Of a stretch of 64,000 nucleotides of DNA, positions 20,605 through 30,063 are shown one piece after another. Source of the DNA: Buttiauxella warmboldiae (GTDB lineage Bacteria; Pseudomonadota; Gammaproteobacteria; Enterobacterales; Enterobacteriaceae); NCBI RefSeq assembly GCF_003818135.1, contig NZ_RPOH01000009.1:1-64000 (forward strand), read 5' to 3'. The notes beneath the pieces are model-generated. The model was not told where the DNA came from and searched no databases. It worked only from the letters and a program-made list of their open reading frames with translations. Position numbers and translations under genes: made by a program. The first letter of the stretch is position 1. Each line of letters begins with the position of its first letter.

Positions 20605-20888
20605 TCAGCGGTTGTGCCGAACAAAACAAGAGTATTCAGACTGATGACAAACCTCATGAGGTTCGCAAACGCGGGTGGTGTAGCACGGGGATAACATAGC
20701 CCTCTTCATCTGACATGGTTGTTCAATCCCTTGCTCTGCAAAGTAGAGCGTTCCTCTGCTCTTCTTATTAATGCTATCTATCGCCTGCATCAACGCTTCG
20801 CTGTTAATCTTTGGGGGTCTCATCAAAGATGATTGAGTTGCCCCCTCCCGCGGCTAAAAAAGTCGCCCAGCATAATCCCGTAATGCCA
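20605..20888 (-). pseudogene. umuC: umuC 3' remnant (DNA polymerase V subunit)
   Basis: Only the C-terminal part of a Y-family polymerase UmuC remains. Reading on the minus strand from 20888, one frame gives WHYGIMLGDFFSRGRGQLN. After a frame change near 20825 another gives INSEALMQAIDSINKKS and then RGTLYFAEQGIEQ...QMKRAMLSPCYTTR. These match the typical UmuC tail (KAGIMLGDF, QLNLFDE, NSEQLM, GTLYFAGQG, WQMKRAMLSPRYTTR) as I remember it. The polymerase core is absent. Frameshifts and a missing Trp before QMKR show decay. It lies tail to tail with the sugar-porter gene. Confidence 0.82.
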
Positions 20889-21007
20889 ATCAGATAAGCA
20901 TTTTTGTGAATTAATATTCATACTTTTGCTTAGACGGATAACGAAGGAATCAGGGTTGTAGCCCTGTTTACCTTCATCGGAGCCCACTAAATTAGGGCCT
21001 CGATTCC
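20889..21007 (-). other. Scrambled segment between umuD and umuC remnants
   Basis: This stretch is open in one frame but resembles no protein I know. It contains a short inverted repeat (CAGGG/CCCTG around 20951-20966). It is flanked by two copies of a 15-nt umuC-derived sequence (20866-20880 and 21025-21039). Confidence 0.5.
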
Positions 21008-21214
21008 TTAACTGACTGGCATTACCCAGCATAATCCCGGCTTTTTGATAGTGGTGTCGACCACTAGCAAATCGCCAGTGCCGATCCCTCCCTCTTGCAT
21101 CGAATCATCCGCTGCACGCACAAAGTATGTAGCAGCAGGATATTTAACCAGCAGTTCATGAAGGTCGATGCTCTTTTCAGCATAATCCTGTGCCGGTGAT
21201 GGAAAGGCTGCCAT
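21008..21214 (-). pseudogene. umuD: umuD remnant, truncated after the catalytic Ser region
   Basis: The reading frame begins MAAFPSPAQDYAEKSIDLHE and continues through YPAATYFVRAADDSM, which contains the UmuD catalytic Ser, to GDLLVVDTTIK. Homology then stops abruptly and the frame runs into umuC-like sequence. The part bearing the catalytic Lys is missing, so the product cannot self-cleave or function. The best start is the ATG at 21214, 7 nt after GGAG, so the protein lacks the roughly 24-residue N-terminal arm removed in UmuD to UmuD' processing. An ATG at 21220 and a TTG at 21244 are alternatives. A LexA box lies 75 nt upstream. Confidence 0.85.
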
Positions 21215-21288
21215 AGTCATGCTCCATACGTGGTTGATTGGCAAAAAATAAAATAGGTTAGCGATATTGTGAATCTCTTACAAAAAAA

Positions 21289-21304
21289 CTGTATGAATAC
21301 ACAG
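21289..21304 (-). promoter_or_regulatory. LexA (SOS) box of the collapsed umuDC operon
   Basis: CTGTATGAATACACAG fits the LexA consensus CTGT-N8-ACAG exactly. It lies upstream of the umuD remnant at the position expected for umuDC, so the promoter may still be DNA-damage inducible although the genes are broken. Confidence 0.88.
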
Positions 21305-21458
21305 CATTGCTAAACAAAGATGCCAATCAAGCTGCCGACAGAAAGATTTTTATAACAATTTGAAGCACAGGAGAATTTAGCTGGCGCAGACCGAGCGGGT
21401 TTTATCGCTGTTCAAATTTGCCCTACCGCTTCACGACCCGGCGTTCTATGCTTAGCGG

Positions 21459-22739
21459 ATGGAGAAAATAGCTGAATTAAAACGCGCCAAGCGCCTTGCG
21501 CTGTCCTTACTGCTGATTGCCGCTGTAACCTTTGTGATAACCCTCTTGTTGCCCCCGGGATTCTGGGTGAGTGGCTTAAAAGCTATCGCCGAAGCCGCGA
21601 TGGTGGGAGCGCTCGCTGACTGGTTTGCCGTGGCGGCGTTGTTTCATCGCCTGCCAATCCCCTTTATCTCTCGCCATACGGCGATAATCCCGCGTAATAA
21701 AGACAGAATTGGCGAAAATCTTGGCATTTTTGTGCAAGAGAAGTTTCTCGACGCCCAATCGCTGATCTCCCTGATTCGCCGCCATGAACCGGCAAACCTT
21801 ATTGGCCAGTGGTTCAGCAAACCTGACAATGCCCGGCGCGTTGGGCAACATCTGTTGCAGGTGATGAGCGCATTTTTAGACTTAACCGACGATGCGCGCA
21901 TTCAGCGCTTAATCCGCAAGGCCGTTCATAAGGCTATCGATAAAGTCGATTTGACCCATTCAAGCGCCCTGCTGCTGGAAAGCCTGACTAAAAATAACCG
22001 CCATCAGGAGCTGCTCGACTCGGTTATTGCACAGATGCTGATGCTATTAAAACGTGAAAGCACACGGGCGTTAATTGCCCGTCAGATAGTGCGTTGGCTG
22101 GAAACCGAACACCCACGCAAAGCAAAAATCCTGCCAATAGAATGGCTCGGGGAACACAGCGCCGACATGGTTTCTAATGCGGTAAACTCATTTCTTGATG
22201 ACGTCAGCCACGATCGAGGGCACCAGATCCGCCAGGCTTTCGATCGTGCCACGCTAAAGCTCATTGAAAATCTCAAACGCTCGCCGCAAATGGCTGAAAA
22301 GGCCGACGGTATTAAACGTTATCTGCAAGAGGATGAGGCCTTTAACCGCTATCTGGGCGAACTGTGGGGCGATTTGCGCGAATGGTTGAAAGTGGATGTT
22401 AATTCTGAAGATTCGCTCATGAAAAAACGCATCGCAGAAGCCGGGCAGTGGCTGGGGGAGACGCTGGTTGCCGATAGCGCGCTGCGCGCTTCGTTGAATG
22501 AGCATCTGGAGCAGGCGGTACAAAAAGTGGCCCCCGACTTCGCCACGTTTCTGACACGCCATATTAGCGATACGGTTAAAAGCTGGGATGCGCAGGATAT
22601 GTCGCGGCAAATTGAGCTGAATATCGGCAAAGATTTACAGTTTATCCGCATTAACGGCACGCTGGTTGGCGGCACTATCGGGTTGCTGCTGTATCTGCTG
22701 TCACAGCTACCCGCGGCGCTGCCGTTGCTGAACTGGTGA
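21459..22739 (+). CDS. yjiN: YjiN, DUF445 inner-membrane protein
   Basis: A 426-residue DUF445 protein of the same length as E. coli YjiN, starting [20 protein letters not shown] transmembrane helix (about residues 14-34) and a second hydrophobic stretch near [20 protein letters not shown] open the protein. A long helical, coiled-coil-like middle follows, and a C-terminal hydrophobic helix ([23 protein letters not shown]) closes it. Function is not established. In E. coli yjiN lies near 98 map minutes, so its place here next to acrZ is unusual. A perfect hairpin separates it from convergent acrZ. Confidence 0.9.
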   Translation: MEKIAELKRAKRLALSLLLIAAVTFVITLLLPPGFWVSGLKAIAEAAMVGALADWFAVAALFHRLPIPFISRHTAIIPRNKDRIGENLGIFVQEKFLDAQSLISLIRRHEPANLIGQWFSKPDNARRVGQHLLQVMSAFLDLTDDARIQRLIRKAVHKAIDKVDLTHSSALLLESLTKNNRHQELLDSVIAQMLMLLKRESTRALIARQIVRWLETEHPRKAKILPIEWLGEHSADMVSNAVNSFLDDVSHDRGHQIRQAFDRATLKLIENLKRSPQMAEKADGIKRYLQEDEAFNRYLGELWGDLREWLKVDVNSEDSLMKKRIAEAGQWLGETLVADSALRASLNEHLEQAVQKVAPDFATFLTRHISDTVKSWDAQDMSRQIELNIGKDLQFIRINGTLVGGTIGLLLYLLSQLPAALPLLNW

Positions 22740-22773
22740 AGAAGAGATGAATGAGGCGAGTAGCATAAAGCAA

Positions 22774-22791
22774 CGCCCGCATTTGCGGGCG
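22774..22791. terminator. Hairpin between yjiN and acrZ
   Basis: CGCCCGCA-TT-TGCGGGCG, a perfect 8-bp inverted repeat between convergent genes. No T-run follows on either strand, so it may be a weak terminator or an mRNA-stabilising hairpin. Confidence 0.5.
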
Positions 22792-22799
22792 CCAGGGAA

Positions 22800-22949
22800 T
22801 CAATGGTTTTGTTTTGGCTGGTCGTTATGACCGACTTTTGAGAAGACGTTAAAGACTTCACCCAATCCATAGATAAGGCCGAGGATCAGCGCCATAACGA
22901 TTGGCACCATGATCACGGCAAACACCAAGCTTTTCAATAACTCTAACAT
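22800..22949 (-). CDS. acrZ: AcrZ (YbhT), AcrB-associated small membrane protein
   Basis: A 49-residue single-pass membrane protein that binds AcrB and tunes export of some drugs by the AcrAB-TolC pump. The translation begins [20 protein letters not shown] and ends [10 protein letters not shown], nearly identical to E. coli AcrZ over its helix (about residues 8-30). It is divergent from modE as in E. coli, but the modABC operon that normally follows acrZ is missing here. Confidence 0.95.
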   Translation of the reverse strand: MLELLKSLVFAVIMVPIVMALILGLIYGLGEVFNVFSKVGHNDQPKQNH

Positions 22950-23077
22950 GGATGCCTCCAACAAAAGTGAGAACGGCTATTCTAACGAGCTGACAGAAAA
23001 ACGCACTCTCCTTTTGTGCGATTTGCCCAACCCCGCGCAATAGAGGAAAATGGCGTTTTCTTTCTCGCGGAGCGGTT

Positions 23078-23869
23078 ATGCAAGCTGAAATTCTACTGAC
23101 GCTGAAACTCCAGCAGCGGCTGTTCGCCGATCCACGTCGTATCGCGCTACTTAAACAAATACAGCATACCGGCTCAATTAGCCAGGGAGCAAAGCTCGCT
23201 GGCATCAGCTACAAAAGTGCCTGGGATGCCATCAATGAGATGAATCAGCTCAGCGATGAGACATTAGTTGAACGCGCAACCGGCGGCAAAGGCGGAGGGG
23301 GTGCGCTCATTACCCCCTATGGTGAACGCCTGATCCAGCTGTATGAATTGCTCGCGCAAATCCAGCAAAAAGCCTTTGATGTGCTGCGTGACGATGCCCT
23401 GCCACTCGACAGCCTGCTCGCCGCAATCTCACGTTTTTCCCTGCAAACCAGCGCCCGCAACCAGCTTTTCGGCACGGTTGTGCATCGCGATGGTGAGCAG
23501 GTGCAGCAGCATATTGATATTTTACTGGCGGATGGCTGCACACGCCTGCAGGCCGCCATTACCCGCCAGAGCGCCGAGCGTTTGGGGCTAGGTGAAGGTA
23601 AAGAAGTCCTGGTACTGATTAAAGCACCATGGGTGGAAATCACCACCGAGGCGAAACGTGCCAGCCGTGCCGACAACCAACTTTGCGGCACCCTCTGCAA
23701 TATTGAGCAAGACGCTGAGCAAAGCGAAGTTCTGGTGCAATTACCCGATGGGCAAACGCTGTGCGCCACCGTGCCTAATAGCGTAGTAGAAGAGCAAAAA
23801 CTGGTAGAAGGTGCTGAAGTCATAGCATTTTTTAATGCCGATCGCGTGATTGTCGCCACGCTGTGCTAA
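23078..23869 (+). CDS. modE: ModE, molybdate-responsive transcriptional regulator
   Basis: Molybdate sensor that represses modABC and activates molybdoenzyme genes. An N-terminal LysR-like winged helix-turn-helix (about residues 20-120; GSISQGAKLAGISYKSAWDAINEM) is followed by two MOP domains that bind molybdate (TSARNQLFGTVVHRD... and ASRADNQLCGTLCNIE...). Its 263 residues compare with 262 in E. coli. It is followed by modF in the same direction. Its main target operon modABC is not next door in this genome. Confidence 0.95.
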   Translation: MQAEILLTLKLQQRLFADPRRIALLKQIQHTGSISQGAKLAGISYKSAWDAINEMNQLSDETLVERATGGKGGGGALITPYGERLIQLYELLAQIQQKAFDVLRDDALPLDSLLAAISRFSLQTSARNQLFGTVVHRDGEQVQQHIDILLADGCTRLQAAITRQSAERLGLGEGKEVLVLIKAPWVEITTEAKRASRADNQLCGTLCNIEQDAEQSEVLVQLPDGQTLCATVPNSVVEEQKLVEGAEVIAFFNADRVIVATLC

Positions 23870-23944
23870 AACCGCGCGGCGGATTGACAAGCGGCAGACA
23901 ATCCTTAAATCTGGCGTTAACCACGGCAAAAAATGGGATGTTCT

Positions 23945-25426
23945 ATGTCTGTGTTGCAAATTTCGCAAGGGATATTCCGTCTGAGCGATACCCGACCTCT
24001 TACCCTCAATAATTTAACCATTCACGCCGGTGAAAGCTGGGCGTTTGTGGGGGCCAACGGCAGCGGTAAATCCGCGCTTGCCCGCGCGCTCGCAGGCTAC
24101 CTGGCGCTGCAACAAGGCACGCGCCAGTGCACATTTTCCCGCATCGCACACCTCTCATTTGAACAACTGCAAAAATTAGTCAGCGATGAGTGGCAGCGCA
24201 ATAACACCGATTTATTAAGTCCTGATGAAGACGATACCGGCCGCACCACCGCGGAAATGATTCAGGATGAAATCAAAGATGAAGCCCGCTGCCGGCAGCT
24301 GGCGGAACTTTTCGGCATCGCGCCGCTGTTAAATCGCCGTTTTAAATACCTTTCCACCGGCGAAACGCGCAAGACGCTGCTGTGCCAGGCACTGATGCCA
24401 CAGCCTGATTTGCTTATTTTTGATGAGCCGTTTGACGGCTTAGATGTGAAATCCCGCGAGCAGCTAGCCGCACTATTAGGTGAACTGAGCACGCAGGGCT
24501 ACACCGTGGTGTTGGTGCTTAACCGCTTTGATGAGATCCCTGATTTTATCCAGCACGCTGGCGTACTGGCCGATTGCGCGCTGATTGAAGTCGGTGAAAA
24601 ACAAAAGCTGCTTGAGCAGGCGCTGATTGCCCAACTGGCTCACAGCGAAAAACTGGCAGGCGTCGCGCTGCCGGAGGCAGACGATCCGAGTGCACGCTAT
24701 ACGCTCCCTGAAAATGAACCGCGTATTGTGCTGCGCGATGGCGTGGTGGAGTACAACGATCGCCCTATCCTGCACAAACTTTCCTGGACGGTAAACCCTG
24801 GGGAACACTGGCAAATCGTCGGCCCGAACGGTGCAGGGAAATCGACGTTATTAAGCCTGGTGACGGGCGATCACCCGCAAGGGTACAGCAACGATCTGAC
24901 GCTGTTTGGCCGTCGGCGCGGCAGCGGCGAAACCATCTGGGATATCAAAAAGCATATCGGCTACGTCAGCAGCAATTTGCATCTCGATTATCGCGTCAGC
25001 ACCACGGTGCGAAACGTGGTGCTCTCAGGCTACTTTGATTCAATTGGCATTTACCAGGCCGTTTCCGATCGCCAGCAGAAACTCGCCCGGGAATGGCTGA
25101 ATATGCTCGGCATGGATAACGCTATCGCTGATGCGCCCTTCCACAGCCTCTCCTGGGGTCAGCAACGCCTGGCGCTGATTGCCCGCGCGCTGGTTAAACA
25201 CCCGACGCTGCTGATTCTTGACGAACCGCTGCAGGGGCTGGACCCGCTAAATCGCCAGCTAGTACGCCGTTTCATTGATATTTTGATCGGTGAAGGGGAA
25301 ACGCAGCTGCTGTTCGTCTCCCACCATGCGGAAGACGCGCCGAAGTGCATTACTAAACGGCTGAGCTTTGTGGCCGATGGCGATATTTACCGTTACGACT
25401 GTGAAGACCTGGCGGCTGCGCGCTAA
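23945..25426 (+). CDS. modF: ModF, tandem ABC ATPase of the mod locus
   Basis: Soluble ABC-family protein with two ATPase domains: NBD1 has Walker A GANGSGKSA and signature YLSTGETRK, NBD2 has Walker A GPNGAGKST and signature SLSWGQQRL with LLILDEPLQGLD. No permease is associated and its role is uncertain. I start at the ATG at 23945, giving 493 residues and an N-terminus (MSVLQISQGIFRL) like E. coli ModF; the ATG at 23933 adds four residues. Only 75 nt separate it from modE, so the pair is probably an operon. Confidence 0.92.
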   Translation: MSVLQISQGIFRLSDTRPLTLNNLTIHAGESWAFVGANGSGKSALARALAGYLALQQGTRQCTFSRIAHLSFEQLQKLVSDEWQRNNTDLLSPDEDDTGRTTAEMIQDEIKDEARCRQLAELFGIAPLLNRRFKYLSTGETRKTLLCQALMPQPDLLIFDEPFDGLDVKSREQLAALLGELSTQGYTVVLVLNRFDEIPDFIQHAGVLADCALIEVGEKQKLLEQALIAQLAHSEKLAGVALPEADDPSARYTLPENEPRIVLRDGVVEYNDRPILHKLSWTVNPGEHWQIVGPNGAGKSTLLSLVTGDHPQGYSNDLTLFGRRRGSGETIWDIKKHIGYVSSNLHLDYRVSTTVRNVVLSGYFDSIGIYQAVSDRQQKLAREWLNMLGMDNAIADAPFHSLSWGQQRLALIARALVKHPTLLILDEPLQGLDPLNRQLVRRFIDILIGEGETQLLFVSHHAEDAPKCITKRLSFVADGDIYRYDCEDLAAAR

Positions 25427-25440
25427 AAACTTTCTATCCG

Positions 25441-25462
25441 GCGGTGAGGCTAACCTCACCGC
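25441..25462 (+). terminator. Hairpin after modF
   Basis: Perfect 9-bp stem GCGGTGAGG (25441-25449) with CCTCACCGC (25454-25462) around CTAA, 15 nt past modF. The following T content is weak. Confidence 0.6.
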
Positions 25463-25549
25463 AAGACTTTCAGACAACCCGCAGCATCGACACCGCTATC
25501 ATTTGTTTTATAATCATTTTCCCCACTGTTCGCCGTGCCTGAAACGTCA

Positions 25550-25565
25550 GTGTAAACGATTCCAC
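25550..25565 (+). promoter_or_regulatory. gal external operator OE (GalR/GalS)
   Basis: GTGTAAACGATTCCAC is identical to the E. coli gal OE operator as I remember it. It lies exactly 113 bp before the internal operator, the E. coli spacing that allows GalR-HU looping. Confidence 0.92.
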
Positions 25566-25576
25566 TAATTTAGCCC

Positions 25577-25611
25577 ATGTCACACTTTTGCCATCTCTGT
25601 TATGCTATGTT
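25577..25611 (+). promoter_or_regulatory. gal operon CRP site and overlapping promoters
   Basis: ATGTCACA (25577-25584) is the conserved half of the gal CRP site. Downstream are the overlapping -10 elements TATGCT (25601-25606) and TATGTT (25606-25611), matching the P2 and P1 arrangement of E. coli gal. Confidence 0.8.
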
Positions 25612-25643
25612 TAACACATACCATACGCCTAATGGAGAGCAAA

Positions 25644-26660
25644 ATGAGAGTATTGGTTACAGGTGGTAGCGGTTACATTGGTAGTCATACCTGCGTCCAG
25701 CTGCTGCAAAACGGTCACGATGTCGTCATTCTGGATAACCTCTGCAACAGTAAACGCAGCGTGCTGCCGGTGATTGAACGCCTTGGTGGAAAACACCCGC
25801 TGTTTATTGACGGCGATATTCGTGATGAAGCCTTACTGGCTGAAATTTTCCACGACCATCAAATTGATGCTGTTATCCATTTTGCCGGGCTGAAAGCCGT
25901 AGGCGAATCAGTCAGCAAGCCACTGGAATATTACGACAACAACGTCACCGGTACTTTGCGCCTGATTTCTGCGATGCGCGCCGCCAACGTCACCAACTTT
26001 ATCTTCAGCTCTTCCGCCACGGTCTATGGCGATCAGCCACAAATCCCTTACGTTGAAAGCTTCCCGACCGGCACGCCTGCAAGCCCATATGGCCGCAGCA
26101 AGCTGATGGTTGAACAGATCCTCGCTGATTTACAAAAAGCCCAGCCGGACTGGAGCGTGGCGCTGCTGCGTTACTTCAACCCGGTTGGCGCCCATCCGTC
26201 AGGAGATATGGGCGAAGATCCGCAAGGTATTCCAAACAATCTAATGCCGTACATCGCGCAGGTTGCGGTTGGGCGTCGTGATTCACTGGCGGTCTTTGGC
26301 AACGATTATCCAACCGCAGATGGCACAGGTGTCCGCGACTATATTCATGTGATGGATTTAGCCGATGGTCATGTTGCAGCCATGCAAACGCTACAGGGCA
26401 AACCCGGCGTCCACATCTATAACCTCGGCGCCGGTATTGGCAGCAGCGTGCTGGATGTGATTAACGCTTTCAGCGCCGCCTGCGGAAAGCCGGTGAATTA
26501 CCACTTCGCTCCGCGTCGTGACGGCGATCTCCCCGCTTATTGGGCAGATGCCAGCAAAGCCGATAAAGAACTTAACTGGCGTGTCAGCCGCACGCTGCAA
26601 GAAATGGCAGATGATACCTGGCGCTGGCAGTCCCGCCATCCTCAAGGTTATCCAGACTAA
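25644..26660 (+). CDS. galE: UDP-glucose 4-epimerase
   Basis: Interconverts UDP-galactose and UDP-glucose in the Leloir pathway and for surface polysaccharides. NAD-binding GGSGYIG lies at the N-terminus, and the catalytic Tyr149-x3-Lys153 (PYGRSKLM) and Ser124 region (FSSSATVYG) are intact. I start at the ATG at 25644 with GGAG 6 nt upstream, giving 338 residues as in E. coli; the upstream TTG is rejected. First gene of galETKM. Confidence 0.97.
   Translation: MRVLVTGGSGYIGSHTCVQLLQNGHDVVILDNLCNSKRSVLPVIERLGGKHPLFIDGDIRDEALLAEIFHDHQIDAVIHFAGLKAVGESVSKPLEYYDNNVTGTLRLISAMRAANVTNFIFSSSATVYGDQPQIPYVESFPTGTPASPYGRSKLMVEQILADLQKAQPDWSVALLRYFNPVGAHPSGDMGEDPQGIPNNLMPYIAQVAVGRRDSLAVFGNDYPTADGTGVRDYIHVMDLADGHVAAMQTLQGKPGVHIYNLGAGIGSSVLDVINAFSAACGKPVNYHFAPRRDGDLPAYWADASKADKELNWRVSRTLQEMADDTWRWQSRHPQGYPD
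25663..25678 (+). promoter_or_regulatory. gal internal operator OI inside galE
   Basis: GTGGTAGCGGTTACAT, within galE codons 7-12, is identical to the E. coli internal operator as I remember it. Confidence 0.92.
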
Positions 26661-26669
26661 GGAAATGTA

Positions 26670-27716
26670 ATGGAGCAGTTTAACCCGGTGGATCATCCAC
26701 ATCGTCGTTACAACCCGCTGACCGGACAATGGATCCTGGTCTCTCCGCATCGGGCTAAGCGCCCGTGGCAAGGGGCGCAGGAAACACCGGCGCAAGAAAC
26801 TTTACCGCCGCACGATGCGGATTGTTTCTTGTGCCCGGGCAATACGCGCGTTACCGGTGATAAAAATCCGCACTATACCGGCACTTTTGTTTTTACTAAT
26901 GACTTTGCCGCCCTGATGACGGACACCCCGGACGCCCCACAAAGCAGCGACCCGCTAATGCGTTGTGAAAGCGCACGCGGTACCAGCCGGGTTATCTGTT
27001 TCTCTCCTGACCACAGCAAAACGCTACCGCAGCTTTCCGTCACCGCCCTGGAAGAAGTGGTGAAAACCTGGCAAGAACAAACGGCGGAGTTGGGTAAAAG
27101 CTACCCGTGGGTGCAGGTTTTTGAAAATAAAGGCGCGGCGATGGGTTGCTCCAACCCGCATCCGCACGGTCAGGTCTGGGCAAACAGCTTCCTGCCCAAT
27201 GAAGTGGCGCGTGAAGATCTATTGCAGCGCGAATACTTTGCTGAAAATGGCTCGCCAATGCTGGTCGATTACGCACGGCGTGAGCTTAAAGACGGCAGCC
27301 GCACGGTGGTTGAAACCGAACACTGGATTGCGGTGGTGCCTTACTGGGCGGCCTGGCCGTTCGAAACGCTGCTGTTGCCAAAAACGCCTGTCCTGCGCAT
27401 CACCGATTTAACGCCAGAACAGAGCCGTGATTTAGCCGTAGCGCTGAAAAAACTGACCAGCCGTTATGACAATCTGTTCCAGTGCTCCTTCCCCTATTCC
27501 ATGGGCTGGCACGGCGCACCGTTTAACGGCGAGGAAAATGACCACTGGCAGTTACATGCCCACTTCTATCCGCCGCTGCTGCGCAGCGCGACGGTGCGTA
27601 AATTTATGGTCGGCTATGAAATGCTGGCTGAAACCCAACGTGATTTAACCGCAGAGCAGGCCGCAGAACGCTTGCGTGCAGTATCCGATATCCACTTTCG
27701 CCAATCAGGAGTTTAA
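26670..27716 (+). CDS. galT: Galactose-1-phosphate uridylyltransferase
   Basis: Transfers UMP from UDP-glucose to galactose-1-phosphate through a uridylyl-His intermediate. The active-site motif NPHPHGQVW places the nucleophile at His166, as in E. coli, and the zinc ligands of CFLCPGN are present. It has 348 residues and begins 9 nt after galE. Confidence 0.97.
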   Translation: MEQFNPVDHPHRRYNPLTGQWILVSPHRAKRPWQGAQETPAQETLPPHDADCFLCPGNTRVTGDKNPHYTGTFVFTNDFAALMTDTPDAPQSSDPLMRCESARGTSRVICFSPDHSKTLPQLSVTALEEVVKTWQEQTAELGKSYPWVQVFENKGAAMGCSNPHPHGQVWANSFLPNEVAREDLLQREYFAENGSPMLVDYARRELKDGSRTVVETEHWIAVVPYWAAWPFETLLLPKTPVLRITDLTPEQSRDLAVALKKLTSRYDNLFQCSFPYSMGWHGAPFNGEENDHWQLHAHFYPPLLRSATVRKFMVGYEMLAETQRDLTAEQAAERLRAVSDIHFRQSGV

Positions 27717-27718
27717 AA

Positions 27719-28867
27719 ATGAGTCTGAAAGATAATACCCAACACCTCTTTGCCGAGAAATTTGGCTATCCGGCGACCCATACCCTTCAGGCTCCGGGGC
27801 GCGTAAACCTGATTGGCGAACATACCGATTACAACGACGGCTTCGTGCTGCCTTGCGCGATCGACTACCAGACGGTCATCAGCTGTGCAAAACGTGGCGA
27901 CCGCATGGTGCGCGTTATTGCGGCGGATTATGACAACCAGGTTGATGAGTTCTCGCTGGATAAACCTATCCTGAGCCACGATACCCAACAGTGGTCTAAC
28001 TACGTTCGCGGCGTGGTGAAGCATCTGCAAAAGCGTGATAAGAATTTTGGTGGTGCGGATTTGGTGATTAGCGGCAACGTACCCCAGGGCGCGGGCTTGA
28101 GTTCATCAGCCTCTCTGGAAGTGGCGGTCGGCACGGTATTTCAGCAGCTTTATCATCTGTCCCTTGATGGTTCGCAAATTGCGTTGAATGGCCAGGAAGC
28201 AGAGAACCAGTTCGTCGGCTGTAACTGTGGAATTATGGATCAGCTGATTTCAGCGTTAGGCAAAAAAGATCACGCATTACTGATCGACTGCCGCACGCTG
28301 GGCACCAAAGCCGTTTCGATGCCAAAAGGCGTGGCAGTTGTCATCATCAACAGCAATTTCAAACGCACGCTGGTCGGTAGTGAATACAACACCCGCCGCC
28401 AACAATGTGAAACTGGAGCACGTTTCTTCAGCCAGAAAGCGCTGCGCGACGTTGAGCTGGCCAAATTCAATGAAGTGGCTCATGAGCTTGACCCGGTTGT
28501 GGCTAAACGCGTGCGCCACGTTCTGACGGAAAACATCCGTACCGTTGAAGCGGCTGACGCGCTGGCAAAAGGCGATTTGCAACGTATGGGCGAATTGATG
28601 GCTGAATCTCACGCTTCAATGCGCGACGATTTTGAAATTACCGTGCCGCAAATCGATACGCTGGTTGAAATCGTGAAAGCAACTATCGGCGATAAAGGCG
28701 GTGTACGTATGACAGGTGGCGGCTTCGGCGGCTGCATCGTGGCGCTTATCCCGGAAGATTTGGTTCCAGCGGTTAAACAAGCGGTCGAAAAACAGTACGA
28801 AGCGAAAACCGGTATCAAAGAAACCTTCTACGTTTGCAAACCTTCGGAGGGCGCTGGCCAATGCTAA
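27719..28867 (+). CDS. galK: Galactokinase
   Basis: GHMP-family kinase that phosphorylates galactose at C1. The galactokinase signature [15 protein letters not shown] is near the N-terminus, the ATP-binding [15 protein letters not shown] motif follows, and the third motif [12 protein letters not shown] is near the C-terminus. It has 382 residues as in E. coli, starts 2 nt after galT, and its TAA overlaps the galM start by 7 nt. Confidence 0.97.
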   Translation: MSLKDNTQHLFAEKFGYPATHTLQAPGRVNLIGEHTDYNDGFVLPCAIDYQTVISCAKRGDRMVRVIAADYDNQVDEFSLDKPILSHDTQQWSNYVRGVVKHLQKRDKNFGGADLVISGNVPQGAGLSSSASLEVAVGTVFQQLYHLSLDGSQIALNGQEAENQFVGCNCGIMDQLISALGKKDHALLIDCRTLGTKAVSMPKGVAVVIINSNFKRTLVGSEYNTRRQQCETGARFFSQKALRDVELAKFNEVAHELDPVVAKRVRHVLTENIRTVEAADALAKGDLQRMGELMAESHASMRDDFEITVPQIDTLVEIVKATIGDKGGVRMTGGGFGGCIVALIPEDLVPAVKQAVEKQYEAKTGIKETFYVCKPSEGAGQC

Positions 28868-29901
28868 AAGAGACTCCACAGCTCGCACCAGACGGGCAAC
28901 CTTTCCGCCTCTCCACCCTGCGCAATAGCGCGGGGCTGGTGGTCACCGTGATGGACTGGGGCGCAACTTTGCTGTCGTGCCGCGTGCCGATGAAAGACGG
29001 CAGCGTGCGCGAAACGCTGCTCGGCTGCGAAACGCCGGAAGATTATCTCAATCAGTCGGCTTATCTGGGCGCAACGGTTGGGCGTTATGCCAACCGCATT
29101 GCCAATAGCCAGTTTGAACGCGATGGCGTCACCGTCAAGGTTAGCGCAAACCAGGGGGCGCACCAGTTGCACGGCGGCCCGGACGGCTTTGATAAACGCC
29201 GCTGGCGTATTGTGCGCCAGAACGAGCAGGAGGTGCTGTATACGCTTGATTCGCCTGACGGTGACCAGGGCTTCCCGGGTGAGTTATGCGCCACCGCGCG
29301 TTATGCGCTCACCGAAGATAACTGCATCACCGTTGAGTTTCGCGCCAGAACCAGCAGGCCGTGCCCGGTGAACCTGACCAATCACGCTTATTTCAACCTC
29401 GACGGCCAGCAGAACGATATTCGCCAGCATCGCCTGCAATTGCTGGCAGATAGCTATTTGCCGGTAGACAGCAGCGGCATCCCCAGGACCGGGCTTAAAG
29501 CGGTGGATGGCACCAGCTTTGATTTCCGCAGGCCAAAAACTATCGCCGATGATTTTCTGAGCGATGCCGACCAGCAGCTGGTAAAAGGCTACGATCATGC
29601 TTTTCTGCTCCAGGCGCAGGGCGATGCCAGCCTGCCTGCGGCTCACGTCTGGTCGAGCGACAACAGGCTGCAAATGACGGTCTACACTACGGCACCCGCG
29701 TTGCAGTTTTATAGCGGAAACTATCTCGACGGAACGCCTGCCAGGGAACAAGGGTGCTACAGCGCGTACCAGGGGCTGGCGCTTGAGAGCGAGTTTCTGC
29801 CCGACAGCCCAAATCACCCGGAATGGCCACAGCCCGATTGCTGGCTACAGCCGGACGATGAGTATCTGAGCATTACGCAATACGAATTTATTGCGCTTTA
29901 A
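28861..29901 (+). CDS. galM: Aldose 1-epimerase (galactose mutarotase)
   Basis: Converts beta-D-galactose to the alpha anomer used by GalK. Typical motifs are [22 protein letters not shown] (catalytic His), [11 protein letters not shown] (second His) and [17 protein letters not shown] with the catalytic Glu. The ATG at 28861 overlapping galK gives 346 residues, equal to E. coli; the upstream ATG at 28834 inside galK is rejected. Last gene of galETKM. Confidence 0.95.
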   Translation: MLKETPQLAPDGQPFRLSTLRNSAGLVVTVMDWGATLLSCRVPMKDGSVRETLLGCETPEDYLNQSAYLGATVGRYANRIANSQFERDGVTVKVSANQGAHQLHGGPDGFDKRRWRIVRQNEQEVLYTLDSPDGDQGFPGELCATARYALTEDNCITVEFRARTSRPCPVNLTNHAYFNLDGQQNDIRQHRLQLLADSYLPVDSSGIPRTGLKAVDGTSFDFRRPKTIADDFLSDADQQLVKGYDHAFLLQAQGDASLPAAHVWSSDNRLQMTVYTTAPALQFYSGNYLDGTPAREQGCYSAYQGLALESEFLPDSPNHPEWPQPDCWLQPDDEYLSITQYEFIAL

Positions 29902-29905
29902 GTTT

Positions 29906-29934
29906 TCGCCCTTCTTTGCGAAGGGCGATTATTA
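29906..29934 (+). terminator. Terminator of the gal operon
   Basis: Perfect 9-bp stem TCGCCCTTC (29906-29914) with GAAGGGCGA (29920-29928), 4 nt after galM, followed by a T-rich stretch. Confidence 0.7.
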
Positions 29935-30063
29935 TGCAAACCGCTGGATTTCCCGCCATTTATCGACAAAAATATAACAACCATTCACATCCACCTTACA
30001 CTTCTCCCTCTTTTTCGCTATGTTAAACGTTTGGCATTGCCGCGGGCCCCGCTGCGGCAATAT

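Noticed and set aside
20823-21032. 69-codon ORF as a new small gene
   Set aside because: Both ends encode UmuC-like GIMLG segments and the frame bridges deletion scars, so it is better read as umuDC debris.
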